64,000 bases of DNA. Source: Neocallimastix lanati (nom. inval.) (lineage: Eukaryota > Neocallimastigomycota > Neocallimastigomycetes > Neocallimastigales > Neocallimastigaceae). Shown here piece by piece: positions 1-16,395 of the stretch. Location of the stretch: NCBI GenBank assembly GCA_016946835.1, contig JACVTC010000152.1:336501-400500 (forward strand), read 5' to 3'. The position numbers and the translations under genes are program-made. The notes under the pieces were generated by a model. The model was not told where the DNA came from, ran no database searches, and saw only the letters and a program-made list of their open reading frames with translations. Positions within the stretch are counted from its first letter, which is position 1; each line of letters begins with the position of its first letter.

Positions 1-2481
<2,481 letters not shown>

Positions 2482-2611
2482 AAATTAACGTTCTTTTAAG
2501 ATTATTACTGTTGAAATTTCAAATAAAATTATAAATAATATTGGAATTAACATTATAGTTATTAATCAAATTTAATTGTTAAATTTATTAAATAAAATAG
2601 GTAAACAATAA

Positions 2612-4554
2612 ATGAAATTTAAAATGAATCAACTTAGATTAATTACCTCTTTATTAACTATTAGTGATCCACCTTTTAACCAAACTATTCCAAAATGGAA
2701 AAAATCATTATTACCCCAAACTCATGGAAATAAAATATTACTTTTAAAAAGAAGTGATAAAGTTTCTTCATATCAAAATCATTGGAGAGGTAATTTACTA
2801 TATATGTATAATAATTTTATAAATATATTTTTCTTCTTTTCATATTAATTCTTTAAAAGATGAAATTGTAATTGAAATTTATTGTATTTTAATTTTTTTT
2901 TTTTTTCAATTATATTGTTATATTAAAATGTATAAAATATATAAGTGTTATAATATTATAACGTAATTTAATAATGTAATATATATTTATTTATAAAAAT
3001 TTAAAATATAATGTAATATTAATTATGTTATTTTACAATTTGAAATATTTAATATATAAAGGTATTACTGAAAGTCTTGAACCAAGCGATAAATCATATT
3101 TACATAGAGCACTTGCAGATATTAAAGAAAAAACAGGTTTTAGTGAACACGATTTTCATTTTATTAGAACAGGAAAGCCATTAAAAATTAATAATAATGG
3201 TGCTTAAGGTGTAGGTATGTATTTCATTTTTTTTTTGTACTTAATATATAGATATTTCATATAAAAAATTTCATTTTATTATATATTTATATATCTCAAA
3301 AGTATATATCCATATCTTTTTAAGATTATTACAGATCCAAAAAAGATAAAACTTGATTCCGAAAATAATGAAATTTCATTTGTCGAACCACAAAAAAATT
3401 AATGAATATCAAATTGTTCCACAACTAAAAGATATAATTGATCGTGTATATTTACCTGATAAAATCCACACTGGTTTATATGAATTACAAAGAGATAGAT
3501 TGTCAGGTGCTATAGAATACACCTGGAAATCTTTAGCATTACTCATTACTTAAGGTTGCTACAGAGGAAACACAAAGAGAAAAATTTATTAATTTAAATC
3601 AAACTTTCCTATATTTATTGAATATTGCACATCATATTTCAGTAATTAGACCAACTATGAGTACATCGATTATTAATGATGTAAGTGTAATTCTAAATGA
3701 AGCTAAAAATTTCATCAATTCCCATGGAAGTTCATTAGATCATACTGCTGAATTCCAAGATTCATTATCAAAAAGTATTAAGGACTATTTAGATTCCGCA
3801 ACAACTGTTCAAAAACGAATTAATAGAGATGCTATACAACACCTTTTTCCAATGTTTGATCCAAGTTATGTTTATCAAGATTCTGATATTGTACCAGATT
3901 ATAATATTTCAATTCTTACAACGAGTTTCAGTTCAACTATTTATAAATTTTTATTAGTATTATGTAATGCCGTTCATAGCAGCTCAAAGCCATATACATT
4001 ACAAGTTACTATTTCTGAATCACGTCCATTAAATGAAGGTGCTTTGTACCTTGCTCAACGTATAAATGATTATATTACAACTAATAATTTAAGATATTTC
4101 CCAAATACTAAAAATCCTCGTATTCGTATAACAGTAATTACTGACTCTTCTATAGCTTATTATTTAAAGACAAATAAGGTTATTTACTGTCTTTTAGGTG
4201 TTGATCGTGTTGTTGGTAAAGATGGATCAGTATTTAATAAGATGGGTAGTGCTTGTATATCTATGGCTGCCAATTATTACCATGAGGGTGAAGTTCCTGT
4301 ATTTGTTGTTACACAAAGAGACAAAATTGGTGAAGATGAAGACGAAATTAATATGGAAGAAAATGAATCTAGTGAAATTACTATGGTAATTGGTGGACAA
4401 GAGATAGTGATCAATATATTGAAGTACGTAATGTTTATTTTGAAAACGTTGATCCACGTTTAATTAGTGGATACTTAATGAAGATGGTTTAATTGGTTTA
4501 GAAGAAATAAGAGAGATCTGGTCCACTTATAAAAAAGCTAGAGTTAATTTATGA
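2612..4554 (+). pseudogene. Broken gene: Nudix-like domain fused to eIF2B-alpha/beta/delta-like (IF-2B) domain
   Basis: The first exon ends in RSDKVSSYQNHWRG and joins across an intron (2790-3061) to ITESLEPSDKSYLHRALADI, which resembles the Nudix region of fungal Nudix/IF2B fusion proteins. The Nudix box is degenerate: the expected RE..EE reads AD..EK. From about 3420 the text matches the IF-2B fold (VPQLKDIIDRVYLP, then HHISVIRPTMSTSIINDV, SESRPLNEGA, VITDSSIAYYL, GVDRVVGKDGSVFNKMGS). The frame is broken at least five times: an in-frame TAA at 3205, and frameshifts near 3395, 3540, 4395 and 4475. A second intron is likely at 3215-3334. The tail NEDGLIGLEEIREIW can be read to a TGA at 4552-4554 in the last frame. 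Related intact proteins are found in fungi; the substrate is not known to me. The density of breaks suggests real decay, although homopolymer sequencing errors could add some. Confidence 0.75.
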
Positions 4555-4771
4555 TATGTTATAATCTAATTTAAATTTAATTTCATAGTAATTGGATATC
4601 ATATAAAAAATTTTAATAATATATATTATTTATCTTTTTACAGTTTATATGAATAAAAATAAAAATAAAAATAAATAAATGAATAAATTAAATAAATGAA
4701 TATAAAAATTCATTAAATTGCGTTAGTTTGTTGTAGACACTTATTACTATTTAATCTATTTAATAATAATA

Positions 4772-4831
<60 letters not shown>

Positions 4832-5425
4832 GTTATTTATTTTTTTATTTTTATTTATTTATTTATTTATTTACAAATGTTATTAAAAGAATTAATAACA
4901 ATTATCTTAACAATAATAACTATAAATCATTAATAATGAATTATAAATATTACAATAATAAATAATAAATGATAAATAATAATAAATTATAAATAATAAA
5001 TAAATGATTAATAATAAATAATAAATGATAAATAGTAAAATTTAAAATAAAATTTAAAATATGAAAAATTTATAATAATAAATATCTACAAATGTTATTA
5101 GAAGAACTAATAATAATTATTATTATTTTAACAATAACAATAATAAATTATAAATAATAAATAATAAGGAATAAGGGATAATGAATATAATAATTAGACA
5201 TAAAAATAATTTGAATATATTAGTTCTAAGTTATGACTTCAATATATTCAAATTATACATAAATAAAAATATTGATTAAATACCATTTAGTATATAAAGC
5301 ATAATTTATATCGAGTTTAAATTTTTTATTATTTTTAAAAAATTACTATTAATAAAAAATAAAAATAAAAATAAAAATAAAAATAATAATAAAAATAAAA
5401 ATAATAATAAAAAAAAAAAAAATAA

Positions 5426-5466
<41 letters not shown>

Positions 5467-5621
5467 CAAAATGATAAAAATAATAAGAATGAATAAGAAA
5501 AGTTTTATTTTTATTTTTTATTTTTTTCAATTTCATTTTTACTTCTATTTTTACTTTTTTTTTATTTTATACTTTAAATAGAACATTTATAAATGTAAAT
5601 GTAAATATTTATTGATTTGGC

Positions 5622-5657
<36 letters not shown>

Positions 5658-6099
5658 TACGAACTCATAATGATAAAACATCTCTAAATTCCATCATTAA
5701 TTTTTAATTAATTCTTTATTATTTATGATATTAATATTTAATAATATATAGATTTAAACAATGAATAAAAGTTTTACTTATAATATTATGAGCTATAAAT
5801 AACTAAGAATAACCATAATTATACCTTTATTGAAATTATTAAAATTAAAATAAATTTTTATAAATAGGTTATTATATAATATTATAAATATTATATAATA
5901 ACCTAGATATAAAAATGTTTAATGAAATTTATAATTTTCATTATAAGTTATTACTTCATAAAATAAAATTTATTATTTTAATCTCGTTAAAAAAAAGTAC
6001 TAATTCCTTACTAGTGTTTAATATTATGAATTTTCATTTTTATTTCGATTATTTGTGCTTTATGATTTGAATTTATTATTAAATTTTCAAACAATAATT

Positions 6100-6135
<36 letters not shown>

Positions 6136-7543
6136 AATCTATAATTTAAAATATTATTAATTATAATAAAATATAATATATTGACTAGAATTTTTAAAAA
6201 AAATTTTTTTATATAATATTTTCAAAAGCTTAAAAAACTTAAATTTTGTTTTAAACAAGTAGAAAAAAAAGTCAAAAAATGTAATTTTTTGCTTTTTTTA
6301 TTTATTTTATATTAATATTTAATATAAAATATTTCAATGCAATTATAATTTAATTTTTAACTAATATTAATAAATAATAATTAATAATGAATAATAATAA
6401 ATAATATATAAAAAAAAATTATGATAATTAATGAATAATAATATTATTTATATAATAAAAATTTTATAATAAAATATTTTAATTAAAAATTTTCCTAAAA
6501 ACTTTATTTTTTAACTAGTAATGCTAATTTCATTATTTAAAAAAAATATAAAATAAAAATAAAATAATAAAACATAACTAATATAATATTTTTTTTTTTT
6601 GCTTTAAGAGAAAAAATAAATTTATTTTTATATTTATTCAATCTTGATCATATTTAGTATAAATAATTAATAGTACTTTATAATTTATAAATTAAGACTA
6701 ATTTTTTTTTTAATTTATAATAGATTTATATAAAAAGAAAAAGAGAAAAATTTACTTATTATTATTTTATAATAGTTTTCATATATAAAATAATAGTATT
6801 TATAAAAAAAAATTAAAAATTAATATAAATATTAAGCTAATAGAATAATTAAAAAAATAGATTAATAGTAACTTTTTAAAAGTAAAAAAAAAAAAAAAAA
6901 AATTTCAATTTATTAATAGAAATTTAAGCATCAGAAAAAAAAATTTTTTATTTATTAATAGAAATTTAATTATTAGAAAAAAAAATTTTTTTTTTTTTTT
7001 TTCATAATCTACGGATATTTTTTTAAGAAGTTAAATATTAAATATTGACAAAAAAAAAAAAAAATTGAATTCTTTTATAAATTATTATGTAATATTTTAT
7101 TATCGAAATCAAAAAGATAAGATTAAATAAATCTGTAATAATTTAAATAAAACAAATTATAAACAATTATATAGTCATTAAAAACAATAATTCTCGGAAA
7201 TACTCATTGCTTTTATTCTTCAACATCATATTAATGATATAACAAAATCAATAGAATTAAAAAAGAATCAGAACGAAAGAAAGAAAAAAAAAATACTAAG
7301 TATTAATTGCTTATAACTTTTAATTTATATATATATATCAATATAAAATCAAAAAATATAGAAATATAAATATTTAACAAATAAAAGTAATCAATATATT
7401 ATAAATTAATAATTCTTTGGATAATTTTACATCTTTTTTTAATTAATTTTTCATATTTAAAATAAAGTTTTCAAGTTAAAATATTCATTTGTTTTGATTT
7501 GCATTTATCATTGATCGAAATTGAATAAAATCATATAATTACA
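4555..7543. other. Gene-free AT-rich spacer, 3.0 kb
   Basis: I see no coding sequence. Contents are (ATT)n at about 4764-4830, A-rich low complexity at 5345-5465, a perfect palindrome at 5865-5905 (separate entry), and a tandem duplication of about 44-50 bp at about 6905-7005 built on the phrase TTATTAATAGAAATTTAA. The promoter of the CFAP97-domain gene should lie at the right end, but no element stands out. Confidence 0.8.
5865..5905. repeat. Perfect 19-bp-arm palindrome with 3-nt loop
   Basis: The left arm TAGGTTATTATATAATATT (5865-5883) is the exact reverse complement of the right arm 5887-5905, with loop ATA. It would form a long hairpin as RNA or a cruciform as DNA. The arm outer end resembles the hairpin inside the intron at 20506-20550, so a small foldback element family is possible. 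Confidence 0.9.
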
Positions 7544-8354
7544 ATGGAAGTCAATGAAGGTATAAATATATACCAATCTAAAATTTTATGTAGGAATTTA
7601 TATATTTAAAATCAACAAATTTTAATCTTTTTTTATATATGTTAATATTTTTTTTTTTTTTTTAAAAAAAAAAATAAAATATTTGTATTGGGTTTCAATG
7701 TATAAATTATATATTTATAAGAACATAATAATGATGATCTTCAAATTCAAAATTTAAGTAAGTTTAATAATAAAAAATAATAATAATTAGTAATAATAAT
7801 AGTAATAATAATAATAAAAAAGAATCTCATATATATATATATATAATATAATTAATTAATAAATATGATTATAAAAAATATTTATGCTTAAAAAAAATAA
7901 TTAAAAATTTAAAAAAAAAAAAAAATAAAAATAAATAAATAAAATAAATAATAAATTAGGTGATGATGAAGAATTATACCAATCAGGGGTTGATTATTGT
8001 AACCAAGCAGAAGAAACAAAACCAGTAACAATTAAAAATACAAGTCAAAATTCACTCGAAGTAAGTCAAAGCTCGATTGATAGAAGTCATGATATATCAG
8101 AAGCTGATGACGAAAGTTCTGACAATTCAGATTTTGTTGTTACAAAAGAGAAAATATTTGAAAAAACAACAACAATTCGAAAGGTTATTAGGAGAAATAT
8201 TTCAACTGATTCGGGATCTGAAAATGAAAATAATGATTTAAATGCTGAGATAAAATCAAGGGGATTAGACAACATTGGTAATAATAATAATAATAACAAT
8301 AATAATAACAATAATAATAATAATAATAATAATAATAAGTAATAATAATAATAA

Positions 8355-8399
<45 letters not shown>

Positions 8400-9251
8400 G
8401 GATATTATTATTATTTTTTTTTTATAAAGATAACAAAGGTTCTAACAAATCTAGCAATAAACGTGGTAATGATAAACATATTAAAAGTAAGAGTTTAAAT
8501 GGAAATAGCGGAGATAAAGCTAATAAAAATTCTAGATTAAATAGTGCTCCCGGAAGTGATAGAAATAATAGATTTGGTAGAAATAATAAATTTAATTATG
8601 GTAATATGTATGATAGATATTGTAAAAATAAAAATGATGAAGATAAAAAAAATATTAAAGATCGAGGATTAAGATATTCTTCTCGTAGTCAGAGTAGAGG
8701 TAGAAGTAGAGGAAGAAAATATACAGGAGATTCAGAAGATGAAGATATTATAAGAGATCCTAAAGTTCAAGAAGAATTAGATAAAATTGAAATTGAAAGA
8801 CGTAGAATAATTGCAGGAGATATTTCTGTTCATAGTACTGATGATGAAAATGAAGGAAATGATGATAAAAAAAAGACTAAAAAAGGTTCTAAGAAGGTAT
8901 CTTCGAATGGGATGAAAAGTACTGTATCTACAAATGGGGGGAAAAGTACTAAATTAAGTAAATCAAAAAAGAAAGGTACGAAAAAGAAAAGTTTAAAAAA
9001 TAATTATAGAGCTTTTGTATCAACAAAACCATCATGTAATCGGTATATGGCTAATATGTGGAATAATTATGTTTATTCTATTCATAAAATGAATATTTTA
9101 AATATTAAAAAAACCGTTGATAATGATGCCCCTAAAAAGTATGCTCATATAGATCAAAAATTAAAAGCTAAATTAATGAAAAAAGGTAATATGCATTTAT
9201 AGTTAGGGTGCCTATTTGTTCATTAATGTCATCTATTAATGTTGCTTCTTT

Positions 9252-9300
<49 letters not shown>

Positions 9301-10497
9301 TATATATATAATCATTATCTATGATAAATAGAAAAAGAAGATGAAATCAGAAAAAATAATCAAAATATTTTGAATCGTATGATTTATCAAGGAAAAAATA
9401 ATGTTGGTACTTCTAATTTAGATGATAATAATGATGTTATTGAACCAGTATTTAGAAGTCTACATGCTGATCAAAATAGAAGATTAGAAAATGAAATGAA
9501 TAGAGAATCAAGGGTAATTATTTAACTATTTATATAATATATATATTTCTTTTCAAATAATTAATTTAAAAAATTGAATGAAAATTTTTAAAAATTTATA
9601 TATACATATAAATAAGACTTTGCTTAAAAGATTAAAAGAAAAGAAACCATATTGTTCAGTTGAACAATGGAAAAAAGATAGATTAATAACTGAAGTTTAT
9701 TTAAGAAACATATCGAGCTATCCAGAAAATTATCCAATACGACAAAAATCGCAACCAAGGCATGTTCCTCCAATTAAAAAGAATGAAAATGAAGAATTAA
9801 AGAGAGAAAAATCACCATTAGAAGGAACCGGGATTAATTATAGTGGAGGAAAATTAAGAGGTAATCGTACAAGAACTGCCGGTTCATGTAATGTTAGAAA
9901 AAACAATCGATTAAATGATAATTCTAGAGTTTCTGGTTTAAATGGAAAGGGTACGAAAAAATCAAAGTATCGTACAATGAGTGAGTCAACTCGTCAATCT
10001 TATAAACTTGATACTTCTATTAATCAAAATCAAGTTGATCGTCTTTATCTTGAACAAAAAAAAAATGGTAAATTATATAGAGTTCCAGAAAATGATACAA
10101 CAACTGCATTTGATCGTGTATTAAATAATTATGAAAAAGTTGATAGTGATATAAAAGGTATTATAATGTATAATGTAATTTTACCACAATATAATTTAAA
10201 ATTTTTATATTCTATTAATTTTTTTTTTATTTATTCTTTATTATTTATTTATTTATTTATTTATTTATAATACTATTATTATTATTATTATTATTTTTTC
10301 TTTTTCTATTATCTCATTTATTATTATAAGATAATAATATAAAGAAAAGCATGAATAGTAATGATGATATTAATTATAATAAAGACATAGAAGGTGATAT
10401 TAGCCAAATTACTGAAAACATATCAGAAAAACTTAGTGTTACTGAAAATAATCTTCCAGTTGAAGAAATACCAATCACTGAGATAGACAGAAAATAA
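7544..10497 (+). CDS. CFAP97/Hemingway-domain protein, likely flagellar (671 aa, 7 exons)
   Basis: Exons: 7544-7559, 7722-7757, 7960-8277, 8430-9185, 9332-9513, 9617-10157, 10331-10497; the joined frame is open and a whole number of codons. Residues 1-340 are acidic, Ser/Lys/Arg-rich and probably disordered. A conserved core at about 350-475 contains VDNDAPKKYAHIDQKLKAKL, then EIRKNNQNILNRM, FRSLHADQNRRLENEM and LLKRLKEKKPYCSVEQWKKD, ending in NISSYPENYP. This order (Val-Asp..Pro..Tyr.His, two DN/NN-type helices, Trp, Ile-Ser..Tyr-Pro) fits the Hemingway/CFAP97 domain of ciliary axoneme proteins. The rest is a basic tail ending EIDRK. The intron at 8278-8429 carries an (AAT)n tract; splicing avoids a poly-Asn run with stops. 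Flagellar function is inferred from the family and fits a zoosporic fungus. Exons 1 and 2 are the least certain. Confidence 0.75.
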
Positions 10498-10688
10498 AAA
10501 AATTTATATAGAAAAATATAGAAAAATATAAATATATCATATTTTAAAAAATAATAAAATATTTATATTTTATATTTTATAATTAATCATACGTTATTAT
10601 TAATCATGTATTCATGAATAAAATAAAACATTATATAATAGGATATTAATATAATTAATACATTCTTAAAATATAGTATAAAATTAAT

Positions 10689-10723
<35 letters not shown>

Positions 10724-11320
10724 ATAAAAAAAAAAAAAAAATGCATAAATAATAATATGAAGTATTAGAAATTTTAAATTTGAAATTATTTTTTTAGTAT
10801 ATAATATTTTAACTATATCAATCATACTAAATACTGAATGTATATACATCATATCTGTTGTTTATTTCAATTCATTTTTAATTAATAAAAATCTCCAATT
10901 TTATATATATATATTTTTTATTTTTGTAATGTTTTTAAATAAATAATTTTTATGTTCAGCAGTTTACCAATTATGACTAATGTAAAATTTATTATATATT
11001 AATTCTAATTATTATTTGTCATACTTTATTTTTTTTTTAATTATTAAAATATATTTTTATTTTATTATATATATATATATATATATATATATTTTTTATC
11101 ATTATATATTTATTTATTTATAATTATTAATATTAATAATATTATTATTATTATTAAGATAATCTTATATAATCGTATTTATAAAATTTATAAAATCATA
11201 CTTTATAGTTTATTTTTTATATTTTTATTAAAACATAATTTATTAATTTATTTTTAGAAAATTATTTTATTTTATAATTTATTAGCTTAATTTGATCTTA
11301 AAAATTTATACAATATTATA
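10498..11320. other. AT-rich spacer between two plus-strand genes
   Basis: I see no gene. It holds an A-run near 10695-10740 with a short interruption, an (AT)n at about 11069-11091 and an (ATT)n near 11140. The start region of the Pus3 gene follows directly. Confidence 0.8.
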
Positions 11321-13460
11321 ATGGATAGTGTAAAATATCATAAATGGACGAAGGAACAATTAATTGAGAAAATTGTTGCTTATGAAAAAGATTTAAAAGC
11401 ATTAGGCAAAAATAAAAAAAAGTATACGAATAAACAAAGACCATTTGACATAACAAAATATAATCAAAGACCAATAGCTTTAAAAATAGCATACCTAGGA
11501 TGGAATTATTATGGTTATGCTGCTCAAGATGGAGAAAATGTTGAAACAATTGAATCACATTTATTTAATGCACTTAATACAGCAAAATTAATAAAAGATA
11601 GAGAGTCATGTCGGTATAATCGCTGCGGTAGAACAGATAAGGGTGTTAGTGCATTTTGTCAAATTGTAAGTTTATGTGTTCGTTCAAATCTACCAGCCAA
11701 TCATATTGATGTGTTTACATGGAAAGAATTAATGGAAGATGATAAATCAATGGAAATTGATAATTCAATAAATGATATTGATAATAGTGTTTCAAGAGAT
11801 GAAAGTAATAAGGTAATTTCTTGATATAGTAATTTTAATGTGAGTTATTTATTTGGATTATATATCAAATATCTATTTAAAATGTAATATATATATATAT
11901 TTTTTATAATAATTGATACTAATTCTAAAATTTTAAATAAAAATCTATAATATATATATGTGATATTTTTAATTAATAATTTTTATATAAAAATTATTTA
12001 AATTTAAATTTAATAAAATGAATATTTATTTGATATTAATTTAAAATAATAATTTTTATTATTATTATTATTATTAATTTGTTTTAAATTCTATTTAAAA
12101 ATTCTTTTTTCAATACATTTATTAGAATGGAAAAAAGGATAACAAAAATGAAGAATTAGCTTATGTTACTATATTAAATAGATTATTACCACCAGATATT
12201 CGTATTATCAGTTGGTCACCAGTAGATAAAAATTTTAATGCTCGTTTTCACTGTACCTATAGAACTTATAAGTATTTTTTCCCAGCCCAACGATTAGATA
12301 TTCCATTAATGCAAAAAGCAGCACAAAAATTTATTGGAGTTCATGATTTTCGTAATTTTTGTAAAATTGATCCATTATATAATTCGCATTATAGAAGAAC
12401 TATTTATTCAGCAGAAATTTATAAAATGAATCATTTAGAGAAAAATATTAAAATACCGTCAAGTCAGATTCAGCCGAATGAATTATTTATTGACGATCCT
12501 GATCAACTTAATGATGAATTTATAGAAAAGCATTCTCTTCTTTCAACCATTAATAGTGAAAAAGTTAATAGTGAAGAGAAAGAAGAGAAATATGATATCG
12601 AACAATCGTCTCCATTTGAAATGTATGTTTTTGAAGTTTGTGGAAAAGCATTTTTATGGCATCAGGTTCGTTTTTTCATGGGAATATTATTTTTAATTGG
12701 TAGACATTTAGAAGAACCAGAAATTATTGATACTCTTTTAGATTTATCAAAACATGATAATGGTAATTTAGGACGTCCATCATATGATTTAGCGGATGAG
12801 TTTCCATTAGTATTGGTTGACACCGGATATCCAGAGAGTACTTTTCAATGGCGATTAGAAGATTATTTTGCTCATGATCCTATATATAATTCCAAAAATT
12901 TCTTTTTAAATGTTTTAAATCTTTGGAAAAGAAAGCAAATAAAATCTGCTATGATTGAAACATTAATTCGTGATGTGAAGTATTTACAGGATACTAGTAA
13001 TACCAATAGTATTAAAAAACCTCTTAGACATTTTGCACCAGCAAATAAAAAATCTAAAGAAAATGATGAGAATGATGATTCAGATTATATTGCCTCTATT
13101 GATACATATAATGATAAAGTAAAAAATACAAATATTAATACTGAAAATATTTTTAAATATGAACCGGAAAAGAATTTGGATGAGCATAAATCTCTAAGAA
13201 TATATAAACGTAAAAGTATATCTGATAATAAGGATGAACAACAAAAATGTGAAACAAGATTTGATGATGTAATTCAGTCAATTATGAAAGGAACTTTATG
13301 TTCTGGTTCTAAAAATGTTCAAGAAAAAAAATATGTGAAAGTAATGAAACGTCAAAGATGTGAATCTATACAATGTGTACGAGAGAAATTTTTGATAAAA
13401 CAAGAGAAAAAGAAATTAAAAAAAGAGAATAAACAGATCTTGTTAACCAATAATAAATAA
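11321..13460 (+). CDS. PUS3: tRNA pseudouridine(38/39) synthase, Pus3/Deg1 type (608 aa, 2 exons)
   Basis: Exons are 11321-11812 and 12126-13460, intron phase 0. The TruA-family active site is clear: RCGRTDKGVSAF with the catalytic aspartate at residue 106. Upstream is ALKIAYLGWNYYGYAAQ, typical of this family's first strand. Exon 2 carries LLPPDIRIISWSPV, the aromatic-rich FHCTYRTYKYFFP and GVHDFRNFCKIDP, a signature that separates Pus3/Deg1 from Pus1. The family converts U38/U39 in the anticodon stem-loop of several tRNAs in cytoplasm and nucleus. The N-terminus has a short charged helix (KEQLIEKIVAYEKDLKAL) as in Deg1. The protein is longer than the roughly 440-480 aa usual for the family because of an acidic loop near 12530-12600 and a Lys-rich tail of about 150 residues. 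Confidence 0.95.
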
Positions 13461-13707
13461 TATTTAGAATAACAGATTTAATAAAATAAAATAAAATAAA
13501 ATAAAAACTTTATTATATAATATATATTATTTTATTTATTTATTTTATTTATTTTATTTTGCCAATTTATTTAATTTATTTAATCTATTTATTTATTTAT
13601 TTTATTTATAAATATTATTTTAATTATTTTTTTTATTTTTTTTATTTTTTTTATTTTTTTTTATTTTTTATATTTTTTTTTTTTATTTTTTTTATTTTTT
13701 TTTTTAC

Positions 13708-13754
<47 letters not shown>

Positions 13755-16363
13755 TTAATATTTAATTTTGATTAATAGATACCTAAACTTTTAATAATAA
13801 ATAAGTAATTGTTTTAGTAATTTTATAAATACTTAAAATAATAAAAAATATGTATGTACAATATTTACTTATAAGTAATTAAAGTTATCACATCATTTTT
13901 TTTTTCTTTTTTTTCTTTTTTTAAAAAAAAAAAAAAAGTTTAATAAATAAACAATAACAAAACAATTATTTATTTTTAAAAATAAACATAATTTTATATT
14001 TCAATTTGTCATATTTATTAATTTTCAAATTTTATAGAAAAAAAAAAAAAAAAGTATTTTACTATTATAATTAATAATTTTATTAAAATTAAAATATAAT
14101 TAATCTATTAATTTTTATTATTTACATATACTTTAATTCAAATATAAAATATAAAGTATGTTATAATTTTTCCATATTTATTCATATTAATTTTAATTAA
14201 AAATAAAAATTATCATTAATATTAAAATTTATTACATAAAGGGTTATTTATTATCAAATTTATATATATAAAATTCTGCTATAATTTTTCATAAATAAAT
14301 CTTTATTCAAATGTAGTAGTAAATTTTTGTTAATACATATCGGATAATGTGGCGTAAAAGCCTTTTAATACATTAATAAATAAATAAAAATAATAATTGT
14401 AATTAAATTTAAATATAAATGTGCTAATAATCAAACAGATTTTAAATTTTTTAAATAAATTATTTTCATAGTGCTTTTTATATTTGGTATATTTTAAAAA
14501 CTGAATAATTAATATTTATTTAAAAACATTAAATTATTTATTATATATTTATTATATATTTATTATTTATTTATTATTTATTTATTATTTATTTATTATT
14601 TATTTATTAAAAAAGAATAAAAAATATTGAAATGAAGTGGAATTAAATTACAATTTTTACAAGCCATTTTCAGAAAATAAATATTATCTTTTAAGGCTTT
14701 AATATAATCATTTTTATATTATTTTTTATTTATATATTTTTTTTTATATTTAGAGATAGAAATAATAAAATAAACTGTTTCAGAGTAATTTTTAAATATT
14801 TCTAATGTCAAATTTGGAATTAATTATTTATATATATTATATTATATTATATTATATTATATTATATTATATTATATTATATTATATTATATTATATTAT
14901 ATTATATTATATTATATTATATTATATTATATTATATTATATTATATTATATTATATTATATTATATTATATTATATTATATTATATTATATTATATTAT
15001 ATTATATTATATTATATTATATTATATTATATTATATTATATTATATTATATTATATTATATTATATTATCAATAATAGTTGAACATCACAAATATACAA
15101 ATATTTTAATTATTAAATTATAAAAATTTTCATTTAATTAAAAAAAAAAGTAATAATTAAGAATTAAAATGTTTTAATTGGGTAAAATAAAAAAATTTAA
15201 AAGTAAATAATTAATAAACATCAAAATCATTATTTTTAAAATTTGTTAATTTTTAAAAAGATTTATACCAAGGAATTTGATAATAAATGTTGTATTATGC
15301 TAATGCTGTTTAGTAAATTGATATAAATAGATATGTTTTTATTTATAATATATATGGTATTTGTGGAAAATCCTGTATTTTTAATGCCATACTAAAACGT
15401 GTATTATAGTATAATTTATTTATATTTCTTATGTATTATCCCTTTTTTATTAATAATTTAAAAATATGATTTTCTCTTTTTAAAGATTTAAACTTTTTTG
15501 TTAATACAAATTCTATTAAATTATAGAATATAATAATTCATTTAAAAATTTGGTAATAATTTATAGTTTATTATTTAATTATCAGATTTATAAAAAGGAA
15601 TTATATATATATATAAAACTTTATTTTTATTTTATATTTAAAACTTTGATTTAAATTATTTTATAAACTATATATATTATAATATATTACAATAAAATTA
15701 ATTAACATTTCAAAAAAATAAATTATTTTTTTTAATATTAATAATTATATATTAATAATAATAGTTATATGTGAAGTTAATAGTAATAATAATAATAAGA
15801 ATAATAAGAATAAGAAAATTTTGACTTTTTAATAGATTTACATATATAGTAATATTTATAATATTTTCATATTAAAAATATAATTTTAACATTCATGTAA
15901 CTAATATATATTATATTAATATCATATTATGTATTATTAATTTTATAATTTTCAATGTAGTTTTTATAACATTTTTTACCTTTTTAATATAATTTTACTG
16001 TTAATATTTTTTATTTTATTATTTTATTCTTTATTTTTTTTTAAAATAAATATAACATAACGTACAAAAATTAATTATAAAAATAGTAATAAAGTATAAT
16101 AATAACACTGGATAAATTGATAAAATCAACTTTCCATATAAAAAAAGTAATTTTTCTTTATTATTATTATTATTATTATTGTTTTCTTTTTATGAAAATA
16201 ATTCCAATAAAGGTTATATATTATATTAAAATTTTAAGTGAATATAAAATTATGCTGTTATATTTTATGAATTTAAACCTAATTATTTTACTTTAGAGTA
16301 AAATTTTCTTTTCTGGGGATGAAATAATATTACATATATATTATTTTTGTATTTACTTTTAAT

Positions 16364-16395
<32 letters not shown>

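Noticed and set aside
14805-15083. Tyr/Ile/Leu-repeat open frame
   Set aside because: Produced by the 5-bp repeat, which lacks stops in this phase.
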